A DNA stretch of 64,000 nt from DATJSJ01 sp035504175 (GCA_035504175.1 DATJSJ010000045.1:1-64000), one strand, 5' to 3'. Shown: positions 1 through 11,282, counted from the stretch's first letter. Translations and numbers: made by a program. Notes: generated by a model from the sequence alone, not told the origin.

Positions 1-635
<635 letters not shown>

Positions 636-683
636 TCAGACCTCCGGCCGTCCGGCCTGCGGTCATGGCACTCGGCCGCCGCG

Positions 684-1934
684 TCACTCATGCCGCAGCG
701 CCTCCACCGGATCGGTGCGCGCCGCCCGCCAGCTCGGATACAGCGTCGCCAGCAGCGACAGCGCCAGCGCCATCACCACCACCTGCGACACCTCGCCCCA
801 TTGCAGCTTCGCCGGCAGATGCGTCAGGTAATAGACCTCCGGGTTGAACACATCGACGCCGGTCGCCGCCTGCACCCAGTCCTGCAAGGTGCGGATGTTC
901 AGGCAGAACAGCACGCCGAGCAGACACCCGACCACCGTCCCCACCACGCCCACCGAGGCGCCGCACATCAGAAAAATCCGCATCACCGCGCCGCGCGGCG
1001 CGCCGATCGTGCGCAGCACCGCAATGTCGCCGGTCTTGTCCTTCACCATCATGATCAGCGACGAGATGATGTTGAACGCCGCGACCAGGATGATCAGCGT
1101 CAGGATCAGGAACATCACGTTCCGCTCCACCTGCACCGCGGTGAAGAAGCTGTTGTTGCTCTGCGTCCAGTCGACGATCCGCAGCTTCCGCCCGGCCAGC
1201 GCCCGCGCGATCTCCCGGTGCACCGCGCCGACGTTGTCCGGGTTCTGCACCATCACCTGGATCTGCGTCACGGCGTCCGGATGCTGGAAGAAGATCTGCG
1301 CCGCCGACAGCGGCAGGAACACGTAGCTGCTGTTGTAGATGCTCATCCCCGCGTCGAAGATCGCCACCACGCGATAGGCGCGCACGCGCGGGATCGTGCC
1401 GAACGCCGTCGCCGCGCCGTTCGGCGAGACCAGCGTCAACTGCCCGCCGATCGACAGCCCCATGTTCTGCGCCAGGGTCACCCCGATCGCGATCGCATCG
1501 TTGCCCTGCAACTGATCGAGGCTGCCCGCCAGGACGTTGTGCGCGATCTCCGGCACGCGCTTCAGATCGGCCAGCGTGATGCCGCGCACCACGCCGCCCA
1601 CCGAGTTGCCGCGCTCCGCCGTCAGCAGCGCCTCGCCCTCGATGATCGGCATCGCGGACACAACGCCGGGCAGCTTGCGGATCGTCGCCGCCGTCGCATC
1701 GTAGTCGGTCAGCGGCGCGCCGGCGGCGTAGACGCCGAGATGCCCGTTCAGGCCGAGAATGCGACCCATCAGATCGATGCGGAACCCGTTCATCACGCTC
1801 ATCACGATGATCAGCGTGGCGACGCCGAGCGCGATGCCGATCAGGGAGAAGCCGGCGATGACGGAGACGAAGCGCTCGCCGCGGCGCGCGCGCAGGTAGC
1901 GGCCGGCGACGGCGCGCTCGAAGGGGCCGAACAT
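684..1934 (-). CDS. lolC: Lipoprotein-releasing ABC transporter permease (LolC/LolE family)
   Basis: Membrane subunit that pairs with the LolD ATPase encoded just downstream. The 416 residues match the family length of about 415. The N-terminus shows the LolC/E pattern, with short basic cytoplasmic residues (RYLRARRGERFVSVIAGFS), then TM1 at about 20-45 (IALGVATLIIVMSVMNGF) and a large MacB-like periplasmic domain at about 50-265. Three TM segments follow at about 270-400, and the end is DPVEALRHE, close to the family consensus. Only one such permease is visible, so it may act as a homodimer, or the partner may lie outside the window. LolC and LolE cannot be told apart here and the symbol is nominal. 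Confidence 0.93.
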   Translation of the reverse strand: MFGPFERAVAGRYLRARRGERFVSVIAGFSLIGIALGVATLIIVMSVMNGFRIDLMGRILGLNGHLGVYAAGAPLTDYDATAATIRKLPGVVSAMPIIEGEALLTAERGNSVGGVVRGITLADLKRVPEIAHNVLAGSLDQLQGNDAIAIGVTLAQNMGLSIGGQLTLVSPNGAATAFGTIPRVRAYRVVAIFDAGMSIYNSSYVFLPLSAAQIFFQHPDAVTQIQVMVQNPDNVGAVHREIARALAGRKLRIVDWTQSNNSFFTAVQVERNVMFLILTLIILVAAFNIISSLIMMVKDKTGDIAVLRTIGAPRGAVMRIFLMCGASVGVVGTVVGCLLGVLFCLNIRTLQDWVQAATGVDVFNPEVYYLTHLPAKLQWGEVSQVVVMALALSLLATLYPSWRAARTDPVEALRHE

Positions 1935-1945
1935 GGAAACGCCCT

Positions 1946-1976
1946 AAGAAGAAGAAAGGCCAGGGCTCCGCCCTGG
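1946..1976 (-). terminator. Hairpin with U-tract, terminator-like, upstream of lolC
   Basis: CCAGGGC at 1960-1966 pairs perfectly with GCCCTGG at 1970-1976 around a 3-base loop. On the minus strand the stem is followed by a pyrimidine run (complement of 1947-1957). It lies between the aminotransferase stop and the lolC start and could end aminotransferase transcripts. It belongs to a cluster of similar hairpins (see the repeat at 1946-2082). Confidence 0.5.
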
Positions 1977-2053
1977 ACCCGCTGGGGCCGCAGGCCCCAG
2001 ACCCCATGGACTTAAAGTATTGCGGGTCGGGGGGCGCCTGCCCCCAGCGGGGT

Positions 2054-2080
2054 CCAGGGGCAGAGCCCCTGGCCTTTTCT

Positions 2081-2082
<2 letters not shown>
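2054..2082 (+). terminator. Hairpin followed by T-rich tail (plus-strand orientation)
   Basis: A perfect 8-bp stem, 2054-2061 with 2065-2072 and an AGA loop, is followed by CCTTTTCTTT. It has terminator shape, but no plus-strand gene lies upstream. It may be part of the dispersed element, or a barrier to antisense transcription. Confidence 0.35.
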
Positions 2083-3427
<1,345 letters not shown>

Positions 3428-3558
3428 CGCAGCCTCCGCAAGGGGCGCAACCCTGGCCCGTCCGGCCGGGCCCGGCAAGCCGCTTGCGCCCGGCGCCGGC
3501 GATGGCATCGTGCCGCCACCGTCGCGCTCTCCGGCGGCAGAGGGGAAAGGGACACCGC

Positions 3559-4218
3559 ATGGCGGATGGCACGCTGTATCTCGGCACGCGCCGGTATTCG
3601 TCCTGGTCCCTGCGCGGCTGGCTGGCGGTGAAGCTGGCCGGGCTCGATGTCGAGGAGGTGGTGATCCCGATCGCCGGCGGTGCGACGCCGGAGGTGGCCC
3701 GGATCTCGCCGAGCGCGCGGGTGCCCTATCTGGAGCACCGGGGCAGCGCGATCTGGGAGTCGCTCGCGATCTGCGAGTACTGCGCCGAGTTCGCGCCGGC
3801 GCTGTGGCCGGAAGACCGGATGGCGCGGGCCGGTGCGCGGTCGATCGCGGCGGAAATGCATGCCGGTTTCGTGGCGCTTCGAGCGTCGATGCCGATGAAT
3901 CTCGGCCGCCATGCGCCGGGTGTCGGCCGGACTCGCGAAGTGCTGGCCGACGTTGCCCGGGTGGAGGCGATCTGGCGCGATGCCCGAGGGCGTTTCGGTG
4001 GCGCCGGGCCGTACCTGTTCGGAGCGGAGTTCGGCGCGGCGGACGCGATGTACGCGCCGGTGGTCACCCGCTTCCTGACGTACGAGCCGGAACTGGCGCC
4101 CGACAGCCACGCCTATTGCGCGGCGGTCCGGGCGCATCCGCTGATGGCCGCGTGGTACGCCGCCGCGGCGGCGGAGCCGGCGGAGTGGCGGCTGGACAGG
4201 TACGAGCAGGTGGGGTGA
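3559..4218 (+). CDS. Glutathione S-transferase family protein
   Basis: A 219-residue GST-fold protein. The N-terminal thioredoxin-like half (about 1-80) contains LGTRRYSSWSLRGWLAVK, where the YSSWS segment occupies the usual catalytic serine/tyrosine position. It also has the cis-proline motif SARVPYLE and the ES glutathione-binding turn (IWESLAICEY). The C-terminal half is alanine-rich and helical. The pattern resembles the subgroup seen in maleylacetoacetate isomerase-like or YfcF-like GSTs. The start at 3559 follows AGGGGAAAGG. It is transcribed divergently from the aminotransferase and its substrate is unknown. Confidence 0.85.
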   Translation: MADGTLYLGTRRYSSWSLRGWLAVKLAGLDVEEVVIPIAGGATPEVARISPSARVPYLEHRGSAIWESLAICEYCAEFAPALWPEDRMARAGARSIAAEMHAGFVALRASMPMNLGRHAPGVGRTREVLADVARVEAIWRDARGRFGGAGPYLFGAEFGAADAMYAPVVTRFLTYEPELAPDSHAYCAAVRAHPLMAAWYAAAAAEPAEWRLDRYEQVG

Positions 4219-4370
4219 GGCCGAAACCGGGCGCTGATCGGGGCGGACCCGTCATGGTCCGTGTCAGGTGGGAGAGCGGCGGGGTCGGTTAGGCCGGGAT
4301 TTACCCGATTGGCGGAGGGTGGGCGCAACCGGCCCTCCTTCCGTCACCCCGGCGCAAAGGCTCACCACCA

Positions 4371-6365
4371 ATGCAACTACGGCTCTCCCTCCGCCTTCTT
4401 CTCGGCGCCTGCGCCGCGGTCGGCTTCCTGATTTCGCTGGCCATCGGCGCCGCCGGCATCATCGGAATGCAGCGCTTGTCCGCGACGGCGCATCACATCC
4501 ACACGGTCGATCAGGCGCTCCGGCTGCACAACGAGGCGGATGCCCGGATGGACGCCGCCCGCGCCGAGGTGCTGCGGGCGGTCGCGTCGTCGTCCGGACA
4601 GATCAAGGACAGCGCCGACGACATCCGCTCCGAATCGGAGGAAGGGCTCGGAATCCTGCAGAAGAACATCGCCGCGAACAGGGCGGCGAAGCTGCCGCCG
4701 GACGTGCACGCCGGCTATGTCAAGATCGACTCGCTCCTGCCCGGTTTCACGCAGCATGCGCAGGCGGCAGTGGATGCGGCGCTGAAGAACGCCGCGGCCG
4801 GACTGAAACAGTATCAGACCTTCGACGACGGCTTCGACGCGCTGCAAAACGCGATGGATGACACTCGGGCAAAGCTGCGGACCGTGGTCGCAAAGGCGCA
4901 GTCGGTCGGCGATCAGATGCGCGACCGGACCGACGAACTCGTCGTCGGGACCGTCGCCCTCGGCCTGGTCGTGCTGCTGGTGCTGTCGGCCCTGCTGACG
5001 CGCATGACGCTCGGCCTGTTGCGGCGCATGACCGGTGCCATGAGCCGGCTCGCGGAGGGGGAGAACCTCGCCGAAATCCCCGGCAGCGACCGAAGCGACG
5101 AGATCGGCGCGATGGCCCGGGCGCTCGTTGTGTTCAGGGACAACAAGATCAAGGCCGAGCGGCTGGCGGCGGAGCAGGAGGCCGCCCGCGCCGCGCGCGC
5201 GCGCCGTCAGGATGCGATGGACGGTCACACCCAGGTTTTCGGCGGCTCGGTGTCCAGTGTCATGGCGGCGCTCGGTACCGCGGCCGGCAATATCCGCCAT
5301 GCCGCGACGGTGCTGGCGGAGTCGGCCGCGGCGGTCCGCGACCAGGCCTCCACCACGGCGGGCGGCGCCACGAAATCGTCGGACGATCTGGTGGCCGTCG
5401 CGGCGGCGGTCGAGGAGTTCAGTGCGAGCGCCGGCGAGATCAGCCGCCAGGTCACCGTAGCCGCCGAGGTCGCCAATCAGGCGGTGCAGCGTGCGGAGAC
5501 GAGCCAGGCGAGCATCCGCGGCCTGGCCGAATCGACCGCCCGCATCGGTGACGTGGTGCGCCTGATCGAGAGCATCGCCGGACAGACCAATCTGCTGGCG
5601 CTGAACGCGACGATCGAGGCGGCCCGCGCCGGGGAGGCCGGCAAGGGCTTCGCCGTGGTCGCCGGCGAGGTGAAGACGCTGGCGGCGCAGACCGCGAAGG
5701 CGACCGCGGATATCAGCGCGCAGATCGAGACCGTTCGTCTGGCGACCGCGGAGACCGTAGCCGTGATGAACGAGATCGGCGACATCATCGGCAAGATGGG
5801 TGAGGTTTCGGCGGCGATATCGGCGGCGGTCGAGGAGCAGAGCATCACCACGCGCGAGATCGCCTCCAGCATCCAGACGGTGACCGCCTCGACCGGCGAC
5901 GCGGCCCGGGCGATGGCAACCGTGGTCGACGTCGCGCAGCGCGCCGATCAGGCCAGCCACGACGTGCTCGGCGGCGCGGCCGATATCGGGTCCGAGGCCG
6001 ACAAGCTGCGCACGCAGGTCGAGGAGTTTCTGCAGGCGGTGCAGCGGGATGCCAGCGAGCGCCGCCGCTTCGAGCGGCTGGCGGCGAACGGCGTCGTGGC
6101 CGGTCTCAAGCTGCCGGGGGCGGCTTCGGTCCGGGTCGCGGTGCGGGATATTTCCCGCGGCGCCATCGCCGTGCAGTACGAGGCGGCTTTGCCGATGGGA
6201 CAGGAGGTGGAGATCGAGTTGCCGGATGCCGGCGGCCCGGTGTTCGGCCGCGTGGTCCGCGTCGATGCCGGCGTGGTCGCGATCGCCTTCCGCGAGGAGG
6301 CGGCGACCGAAGCCCGCGTGGCACCCGTGCTCGCCCGTCTCTCGGCCAAGCGGGATGCTGCCTGA
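4371..6365 (+). CDS. Methyl-accepting chemotaxis protein with HAMP and C-terminal PilZ-like domain
   Basis: A 664-residue transmembrane chemoreceptor. TM1 is at about 8-32 and an all-helical periplasmic sensor follows at about 35-188. TM2 is at 191-210 and HAMP at 212-262. The signalling hairpin has the conserved tip ESIAGQTNLLALNATIEAAR near residue 400. After the coiled coil, residues 564-655 look like PilZ: RRRFER gives the RxxxR element and DISRGAI resembles the DxSxxG element, with the glycine one position early. Azospirillum Tlp1 is a known receptor with this layout whose PilZ domain responds to c-di-GMP. No che genes are nearby, so it is an orphan receptor. The ligand is unknown, and c-di-GMP binding is doubtful given the imperfect second motif. 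Confidence 0.93.
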   Translation: MQLRLSLRLLLGACAAVGFLISLAIGAAGIIGMQRLSATAHHIHTVDQALRLHNEADARMDAARAEVLRAVASSSGQIKDSADDIRSESEEGLGILQKNIAANRAAKLPPDVHAGYVKIDSLLPGFTQHAQAAVDAALKNAAAGLKQYQTFDDGFDALQNAMDDTRAKLRTVVAKAQSVGDQMRDRTDELVVGTVALGLVVLLVLSALLTRMTLGLLRRMTGAMSRLAEGENLAEIPGSDRSDEIGAMARALVVFRDNKIKAERLAAEQEAARAARARRQDAMDGHTQVFGGSVSSVMAALGTAAGNIRHAATVLAESAAAVRDQASTTAGGATKSSDDLVAVAAAVEEFSASAGEISRQVTVAAEVANQAVQRAETSQASIRGLAESTARIGDVVRLIESIAGQTNLLALNATIEAARAGEAGKGFAVVAGEVKTLAAQTAKATADISAQIETVRLATAETVAVMNEIGDIIGKMGEVSAAISAAVEEQSITTREIASSIQTVTASTGDAARAMATVVDVAQRADQASHDVLGGAADIGSEADKLRTQVEEFLQAVQRDASERRRFERLAANGVVAGLKLPGAASVRVAVRDISRGAIAVQYEAALPMGQEVEIELPDAGGPVFGRVVRVDAGVVAIAFREEAATEARVAPVLARLSAKRDAA

Positions 6366-6535
6366 GTCGCGGCGCCTGCGGGGCGGTCAGCGGTCGCCCT
6401 TTTCGCTGCGGTGCGATAATCTGAACGGCAGGCGAGCGGCCGGGCCAGGCAGTGACGAGGCGGCAGGCCTGGCGCTGGCGGACTACGTGGGTTCCAACGT
6501 GATTCGGGGAGCGCTCGCCGCCCGACCGAAGGATC

Positions 6536-7393
6536 ATGATGGTCTACGCGCGCCTGGCCGATGTGCTGACCCGGCCAAGCCTGCTCCTGCTGCTGGCCGC
6601 CGTGATCGGGCTCGTGCTGCTCTGGGCCGGGCGGCGGCGCTCGGCCCGGATCTGGCTGACCATCGGGGTGGGCGGGTATCTCTGCGTCCTGGTGCTGCCG
6701 GTCGATGAATGGGCGCTGGCGCCGCTGGAGAACCGCTTCCCGCAGGTGACGGCTCCGCCTGCGCATGTCGACGGCATCATCGTCCTCGGGGGCGCCGTCC
6801 GGGTCGGCATCACCGAGGCGCACGGCATCCCGGCCTTGAACAGTGCCGCCGAGCGGATGACCGAATTCGTAGCGCTCGCCCGCCGCTATCCCGATGCGCG
6901 CCTGGCCTTCACCGGCGGCAATGCCTCGCTGCTGCCCGGCCGCCTGACCGAAGCCGACGTGGCGCGCATGCTGTTCGACGAGCTTGGCGTGCCGCCGCAA
7001 CGGGTCGTGTATGAAAACCGCTCGCGCAACACCTGGGAGAATGCGGTCTACCTGAAGCGTCTGCTGGGGCCGCGGCCGGGTCAGACCTGGCTCCTGGTCA
7101 CCACCGCGGCCGACATGCCGCGTGCCGTGGGCGTGTTCCGCCGGGTCGGCTGGGACGTGCTGCCCTGGCCGGTGAATTACATGACCGGCAGCGGCACCGC
7201 GCGGCTGGAACTGGGCGGTCTGGGCGAGGACCTGACCCAGCTCGACTGGGCCGCGCATGAATGGGTGGGGTTGCTGGCCTACCGGCTGCTCGGCCGCACC
7301 GAGACGCTGTTCCCTGCACCGCATCCGGCCACGACCGTGGCCGCCGCCGGCCCGGGTCTGGTCAGCCCGGGGCGGGCGGTGTCGCCGCCCTGA
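6536..7393 (+). CDS. YdcF/SanA-type DUF218 membrane-anchored protein
   Basis: A 285-residue protein with two N-terminal TM helices (about 14-32 and 40-57) and then a DUF218 domain (about 78-245). The domain carries the typical DGIIVLGGAV start, FTGGNA and YENRSRNTWENA, followed by WLLVTTAADMPRA. DUF218 proteins (YdcF, SanA, ElyC) act in envelope or peptidoglycan-related processes, but their chemistry is poorly defined. Two adjacent ATGs (6536, 6539) are possible starts. Its last 32 bases overlap the 3' end of the convergent phosphatase gene. Confidence 0.85.
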   Translation: MMVYARLADVLTRPSLLLLLAAVIGLVLLWAGRRRSARIWLTIGVGGYLCVLVLPVDEWALAPLENRFPQVTAPPAHVDGIIVLGGAVRVGITEAHGIPALNSAAERMTEFVALARRYPDARLAFTGGNASLLPGRLTEADVARMLFDELGVPPQRVVYENRSRNTWENAVYLKRLLGPRPGQTWLLVTTAADMPRAVGVFRRVGWDVLPWPVNYMTGSGTARLELGGLGEDLTQLDWAAHEWVGLLAYRLLGRTETLFPAPHPATTVAAAGPGLVSPGRAVSPP

Positions 7394-7946
7394 CCTCGCG
7401 CTCGCGGCCGCCGGCGATCATGGTGGCGGCGAGATCAGGCTGGCGGCGCAGCCGCACGCCGTAGAGCGCCCGCGTGGCACGGATCAGCTCGCCGTCCCGG
7501 CTCAGCAGCCGATCGCCCATTTCGATGATGCGCAGATTGGGCCAGGCGATTGGCCGGATGCCGAGGATTTCCGACAGGATCTCCGAGGCCGGGCGATCCG
7601 GCGCCGCCTGCGCTACCATCAGCGTCAGCGATGCGGTCGAGCGCGAGATGCCGGCGTGGCAATGCACCAGGAGGTGGGCATCGGCGGCGGGTTCGGCGGC
7701 GAGGCTGCGTCCGAAGGCGAGCAGCCGCTCCACATGGCTGGGCTGCGGCGCGAGCATGCCGGGCTTTTCCTCGATGATGTCGTGGAAGCGCAATTCCAGC
7801 CGCTCATGGGCCCCGTAGGAGTCGAACGCGTCCGGCACCGGGAATTCGGGATCGAGGATCGAGAGGATGTGGCTGACGCCGATGGTGCTGTGGCCCGGGA
7901 GTTCCTCGAGTCCGCAGACGGTGATTTTGAAGGGCGGTTGCATCAT
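7362..7946 (-). CDS. Protein tyrosine/dual-specificity phosphatase-like protein
   Basis: About 194 residues with the cysteine phosphatase loop HCHAGISRSTAS (CX5R) in the middle. An aspartate-containing segment upstream (FDSYGAHERLELRFHDI) could carry the general acid. The pattern matches the predicted protein tyrosine phosphatases common in alphaproteobacteria, beginning FKITVCGLEEL. The start is uncertain: ATGs at 7943, 7946 and 7961 are in frame and none has a good ribosome binding site. I chose 7946 because it starts just before the conserved segment. It runs leftward after galM, with which it may be cotranscribed. Substrate unknown. Confidence 0.8.
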   Translation of the reverse strand: MMQPPFKITVCGLEELPGHSTIGVSHILSILDPEFPVPDAFDSYGAHERLELRFHDIIEEKPGMLAPQPSHVERLLAFGRSLAAEPAADAHLLVHCHAGISRSTASLTLMVAQAAPDRPASEILSEILGIRPIAWPNLRIIEMGDRLLSRDGELIRATRALYGVRLRRQPDLAATMIAGGREREVRAATPPAPG

Positions 7947-8004
7947 CCTGACATGCGCCATCCCTTGCGGGGTGGCCAGCGTCAATCCTGCGACTCTGGG
8001 TATC

Positions 8005-8028
8005 GGGGTCTGGGGCCCGAGGCCCCTG
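8005..8028. repeat. Partial copy of the hairpin element seen at 1946-2082
   Basis: The 13 bases at 8005-8017 (GGGGTCTGGGGCC) match the minus strand of 1993-2005 exactly. As there, the complementary GGCCCC follows after a 3-base loop (8021-8026). It sits in the short gap after the galM stop codon and has no U-tract. Confidence 0.45.
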
Positions 8029-8038
8029 GCCTGGTCTT

Positions 8039-9112
8039 CTACCGGCTGACGGCCGTGTCGCAGCAAAACCGGAACTCGGTGCGGGAGGCGAATGTCTCCC
8101 CTTCACGCAGCACCGTCGTCGGGAACTCCGGCCGGTTCGGACTGTCGGGGAAATGCTGTGTTTCCAGCGTGAACCCATCGGTCTGGCGATAGGTGGTTCC
8201 AGCCGATCCGACCACGCCCCCGTTGAGGAAGTTGCCGGTGTAGAGCTGCATCCCCGGCTCGGTGGTGTAGCAGTCCAGGATCCGCCCGCTCTCCGGATCG
8301 TAGGCCCGGGCGGCGAAGCTGAGGCCGGGCGCGTCCCGGGTCAGCACGAAATTGTGGTCGTAGCCGTGGGCGCGGACCATCTGCGGGAATGGCGAGCGCA
8401 GCCGGGCGCCGATCGGCGTCTGGCTGCGGAAGTCGAGCGGCGTGCCGGTCACCGGCTCGATCGCGCCGGTGGGGATGAGACCCTCGTCGACCGGCGTGTA
8501 GTGCTCGGCGTTGATCTGCAGCAGATGTCCGGCGATCGAGCCCGCCCCGTTGCCCGCGAGGTTGAAGTAGGCGTGGTTGGTGAGGTTGAGCACTGTCGTC
8601 CGGTCGGTGGTCGCCGTGTAGTCGATGCGCAGCACGTCGTCGTCGGTCAGCGTGTAGGTGACGCGGACGGAGAGCGTGCCGGGGTAGCCTTCCTCACCGT
8701 CCGGGCTGATGGTCTCGAGGGTGGCGGCGGCGCCGCTCGCTTCCGGCGTGACGATCCAGACGTGCTTGTCGAAGCCGCGCGTGCCGCCGTGCAGCGAGTT
8801 GCGCCCGTGATTGGCGGCGAGCTGGTACTCCTTGCCGTCCAGGCGGAAACGGGCGCCGCCGATGCGGTTGGCGTAGCGGCCGATCAGTGCGCCGAAATAG
8901 GTCGTGGCGGCTTCGTACTCGGCGAGCGAACGGCACCCCAGCGTGATGTTCGCCGCGCGGCCGTCACGGTCGGGCGTCACGATTTCGGCAATCACCCCGC
9001 CGTAGTCGAGAAAGGACACGGTGATGCCGGCAGCATTGCGCAACGTATGAAGCGTGACCGCCTTGCCCTGCCGTGTGGTGCCGTAGGGCCGGTTCTCGAT
9101 CGTGCCGGTCAT
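8039..9112 (-). CDS. galM: Aldose 1-epimerase (galactose mutarotase)
   Basis: Interconverts alpha and beta anomers of aldoses. The 357 residues match the family length. Visible motifs are YGGVIAEIVTPDRDG and GRYANRIGGARFRLDGKEY, NHGRNSLHGG, the catalytic histidine in NHAYFNLAG, and the C-terminal glutamate region FTLETQHFPDSPNRP. I start at the ATG at 9112 (MTGTIENRPYG), giving standard length. An upstream ATG at 9229 would add 39 low-complexity residues. No SD is obvious for either. No galactose pathway gene is adjacent. Confidence 0.92.
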   Translation of the reverse strand: MTGTIENRPYGTTRQGKAVTLHTLRNAAGITVSFLDYGGVIAEIVTPDRDGRAANITLGCRSLAEYEAATTYFGALIGRYANRIGGARFRLDGKEYQLAANHGRNSLHGGTRGFDKHVWIVTPEASGAAATLETISPDGEEGYPGTLSVRVTYTLTDDDVLRIDYTATTDRTTVLNLTNHAYFNLAGNGAGSIAGHLLQINAEHYTPVDEGLIPTGAIEPVTGTPLDFRSQTPIGARLRSPFPQMVRAHGYDHNFVLTRDAPGLSFAARAYDPESGRILDCYTTEPGMQLYTGNFLNGGVVGSAGTTYRQTDGFTLETQHFPDSPNRPEFPTTVLREGETFASRTEFRFCCDTAVSR

Positions 9113-9315
9113 CGCGGGTGCGGCGGAAGCGGGCGGATGGCGGGTCGCGGCAGCGGCATGCGGCTCCTCCGTTTTGGCTGGCGCGTCCGGCCCCGGGCAG
9201 GCGGCGGGTCGGCGCGGCCGGTGGAGCATGCGCCGCGGGCCCAGAGCTGGGAAGTTACGGGCGGCCTGGAAGCGGCAGGGCGTCGGCTCGGCGCTCTCGG
9301 CCCTACATTGGGAGG

Positions 9316-10401
9316 GTGACGGAGCAGCGCCCTCTGCGTCGCGGCTGGACCACCGGCGCCTGTGCGGCGGCGGCGGCGAAGGCTGCCTATTGCGGGCTGC
9401 TGACCGGGCAGTTTCCCGATCCGGTCGAGATCGCCCTGCCGCGCGGCGAGCGCCCGGCCTTCGCCCTGGCCGAGACTGGTCGGGCTGACGGCGCGGCCGT
9501 TGCGGCGGTGGTCAAGGATGCGGGTGATGATCCCGACGTGACCCACGGGGCGCTGATCCGCGCGGTGGTCACCGCCGCTCCGGCAAGCAGCGGCGTGCTG
9601 TTCCGCGCCGGCGAGGGCGTCGGCACCGTGACGCGGCCCGGTCTGCCGATCCCGCCGGGCGAGCCGGCGATCAATCCGGTGCCGCGGCGACTGATCGCGG
9701 CGGCCATTGCGGAGATCGCCGCGCAGCATGGCGGCAGCGGCGACGCGGTGGTGCGGATCGAGGTGCCGGGCGGCGCGGCGATGGCCGCGCGCACGCTGAA
9801 CCCGCGACTCGGCATCATCGGCGGCATCTCCATCCTCGGCACCACCGGCATCGTCGTGCCCTATTCCTGCGCCGCCTGGATCCACTCCATCCATCGCGGC
9901 ATCGACGTCGCCCGCGCCGCGGGCATCGCCCATATCGCAGGTGCCACGGGCAGCAGCTCGGAGGCGGCGGTGCGGGCGTTGCGCGGCCTGCCGGAGCTGG
10001 CGCTGATCGACATGGGCGATTTCGTCGGCGGCATGCTGAAGTATCTGCGCGCGCATCCCGTGCCGCTTGTCAGCATCGCCGGCGGGGTCGCCAAGATGAC
10101 GAAGCTGGCGCAGGGCCGGCTCGACCTGCACTCGCGGCGCGGGTCGGCGGACCTGGCGGCACTCGGAGCGCTGGCGCGCGACGCCGGCGGCTCCGCCGCG
10201 CTGGCCGCCGCGATCACCGAGGCGAACACCGTGGCCGAGGCGTTCACGCGCGCAGCCGTGGAAGGCGTGGCGCTGGGCGATGCCGTCGCCCGGGCGGCGC
10301 AGACGACCGCTTCCGCAGTCGTTGCGGGCAGCGGCATCGCCGTCGAGGTGCTGGTGTTCGACCGCGACGGGCGGCTGGTCGGCGGCGCGGAGTTTCGCTG
10401 A
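9316..10401 (+). CDS. cbiD: Cobalt-precorrin-5B (C1)-methyltransferase CbiD
   Basis: Methylates C-1 of cobalt-precorrin-5B in cobalamin synthesis. The 361 residues begin with the hallmark RRGWTTGACAAAAAKAA. Further CbiD features are NPVPRRLI, the GIIGGISILGTTGIVVPYS block and GDFVGGMLKYL. The start is a GTG at 9316 with GGGAGG directly against it, an unusually tight spacing, so the true start could differ. No other cob/cbi gene lies in the window. The family match is strong. Confidence 0.93.
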   Translation: MTEQRPLRRGWTTGACAAAAAKAAYCGLLTGQFPDPVEIALPRGERPAFALAETGRADGAAVAAVVKDAGDDPDVTHGALIRAVVTAAPASSGVLFRAGEGVGTVTRPGLPIPPGEPAINPVPRRLIAAAIAEIAAQHGGSGDAVVRIEVPGGAAMAARTLNPRLGIIGGISILGTTGIVVPYSCAAWIHSIHRGIDVARAAGIAHIAGATGSSSEAAVRALRGLPELALIDMGDFVGGMLKYLRAHPVPLVSIAGGVAKMTKLAQGRLDLHSRRGSADLAALGALARDAGGSAALAAAITEANTVAEAFTRAAVEGVALGDAVARAAQTTASAVVAGSGIAVEVLVFDRDGRLVGGAEFR

Positions 10402-10430
10402 GGCGCGGCCCGGGCGAGCAGCTTTGTCCC

Positions 10431-11282
10431 TCAGCCGCCGCGCGCCGCGATGAGACCCGCGAGGTACTCGCGGTTCAGCCGCACCGCCGCCGCCGGGTCG
10501 CGCGCGGCCAGGTCGGATTCCTCCTCCAGCACCAGCCAGCCGGTGAAGTGCGGCGCCGTCCGGGCAATCGCGATCACGGCGCGGATGTCGCACACGCCCT
10601 GGCCGAGCATCTGCCACTGCCCGACCGCGTCCACGTCCTTCAGGTGCACGTAGCGGATGCGATCGCGATGCGCCGTCAGCGTCTCGGCGAGATCCTGCCC
10701 GCCGCGCAGGATGTGCCCGGTATCGGGCACCCAGCCGACCAGCGCCGGTTCGGTCATGCCGAGGATGCGGTCGTACTCGGCGCGCGTCGCCAGGATGGTG
10801 TTGTGGTGCGAACTGGCGTGGATTGCCACCGGCACCCCGACGCGCTGCCCGAGCGCGCCGGCGCGGTTGTAGAACGTCGCGGCGGCGTTGAACTTGGCGT
10901 CGAGCGGCCCGGGGCTGACCGCGGTCGCACTGCCGAGCGACAGCAATGCGCCGGGGAAGGCGGCGGCGAAGCGCAGTGCCTGCTCCACCATCGCCAGGTC
11001 TTCGTCCATCGCGCCGGGCTCGGTGAAGCCGCTGGCACTGCCGCAGGCGAAGGCGACCAGCGTCAGGTGGCGCTGGTGCAGTGCCGCCGCGAACGCCGCC
11101 GGGCGGTCGGCGTAGGCGCCGATCATCGTGTCGGTGATCTCGATCCCGGCGTAGCCGGCGCCGGCAATGGCATCGAGCAGGTCGTCGGTGCTGCCGGCCC
11201 AGTCGTCGCCGAGCATCTCCCAGGTATAGGTCTGGCAGCCGATCTGCAGCGCCGGCGGCCCCGGCGTCTTCGCTCCGCTCAT
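10431..11282 (-). CDS. Sugar phosphate isomerase/epimerase family (AP endonuclease 2-like TIM barrel)
   Basis: A 283-residue xylose-isomerase-like TIM barrel, beginning LQIGCQTYTWEMLGDDW and containing GIEITD, IHASSHHNT, DTGHIL and YVHLKD. These are the metal-binding strands of the IolE/IolI/tagatose-epimerase group. It is the last gene of a leftward operon, overlapping the permease stop by 4 bases (ATGA, 11279-11282). The transporter context suggests it converts the imported carbohydrate or polyol, possibly an inositol-type or rare sugar. The substrate is inferred only. Confidence 0.85.
   Translation of the reverse strand: MSGAKTPGPPALQIGCQTYTWEMLGDDWAGSTDDLLDAIAGAGYAGIEITDTMIGAYADRPAAFAAALHQRHLTLVAFACGSASGFTEPGAMDEDLAMVEQALRFAAAFPGALLSLGSATAVSPGPLDAKFNAAATFYNRAGALGQRVGVPVAIHASSHHNTILATRAEYDRILGMTEPALVGWVPDTGHILRGGQDLAETLTAHRDRIRYVHLKDVDAVGQWQMLGQGVCDIRAVIAIARTAPHFTGWLVLEEESDLAARDPAAAVRLNREYLAGLIAARGG

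Noticed and set aside
6415..6420. GATAAT as -10 of the DUF218 gene
   Set aside because: No suitable -35 lies 16-18 bases upstream and the site is over 110 bases from the start, so I did not list it as a promoter.
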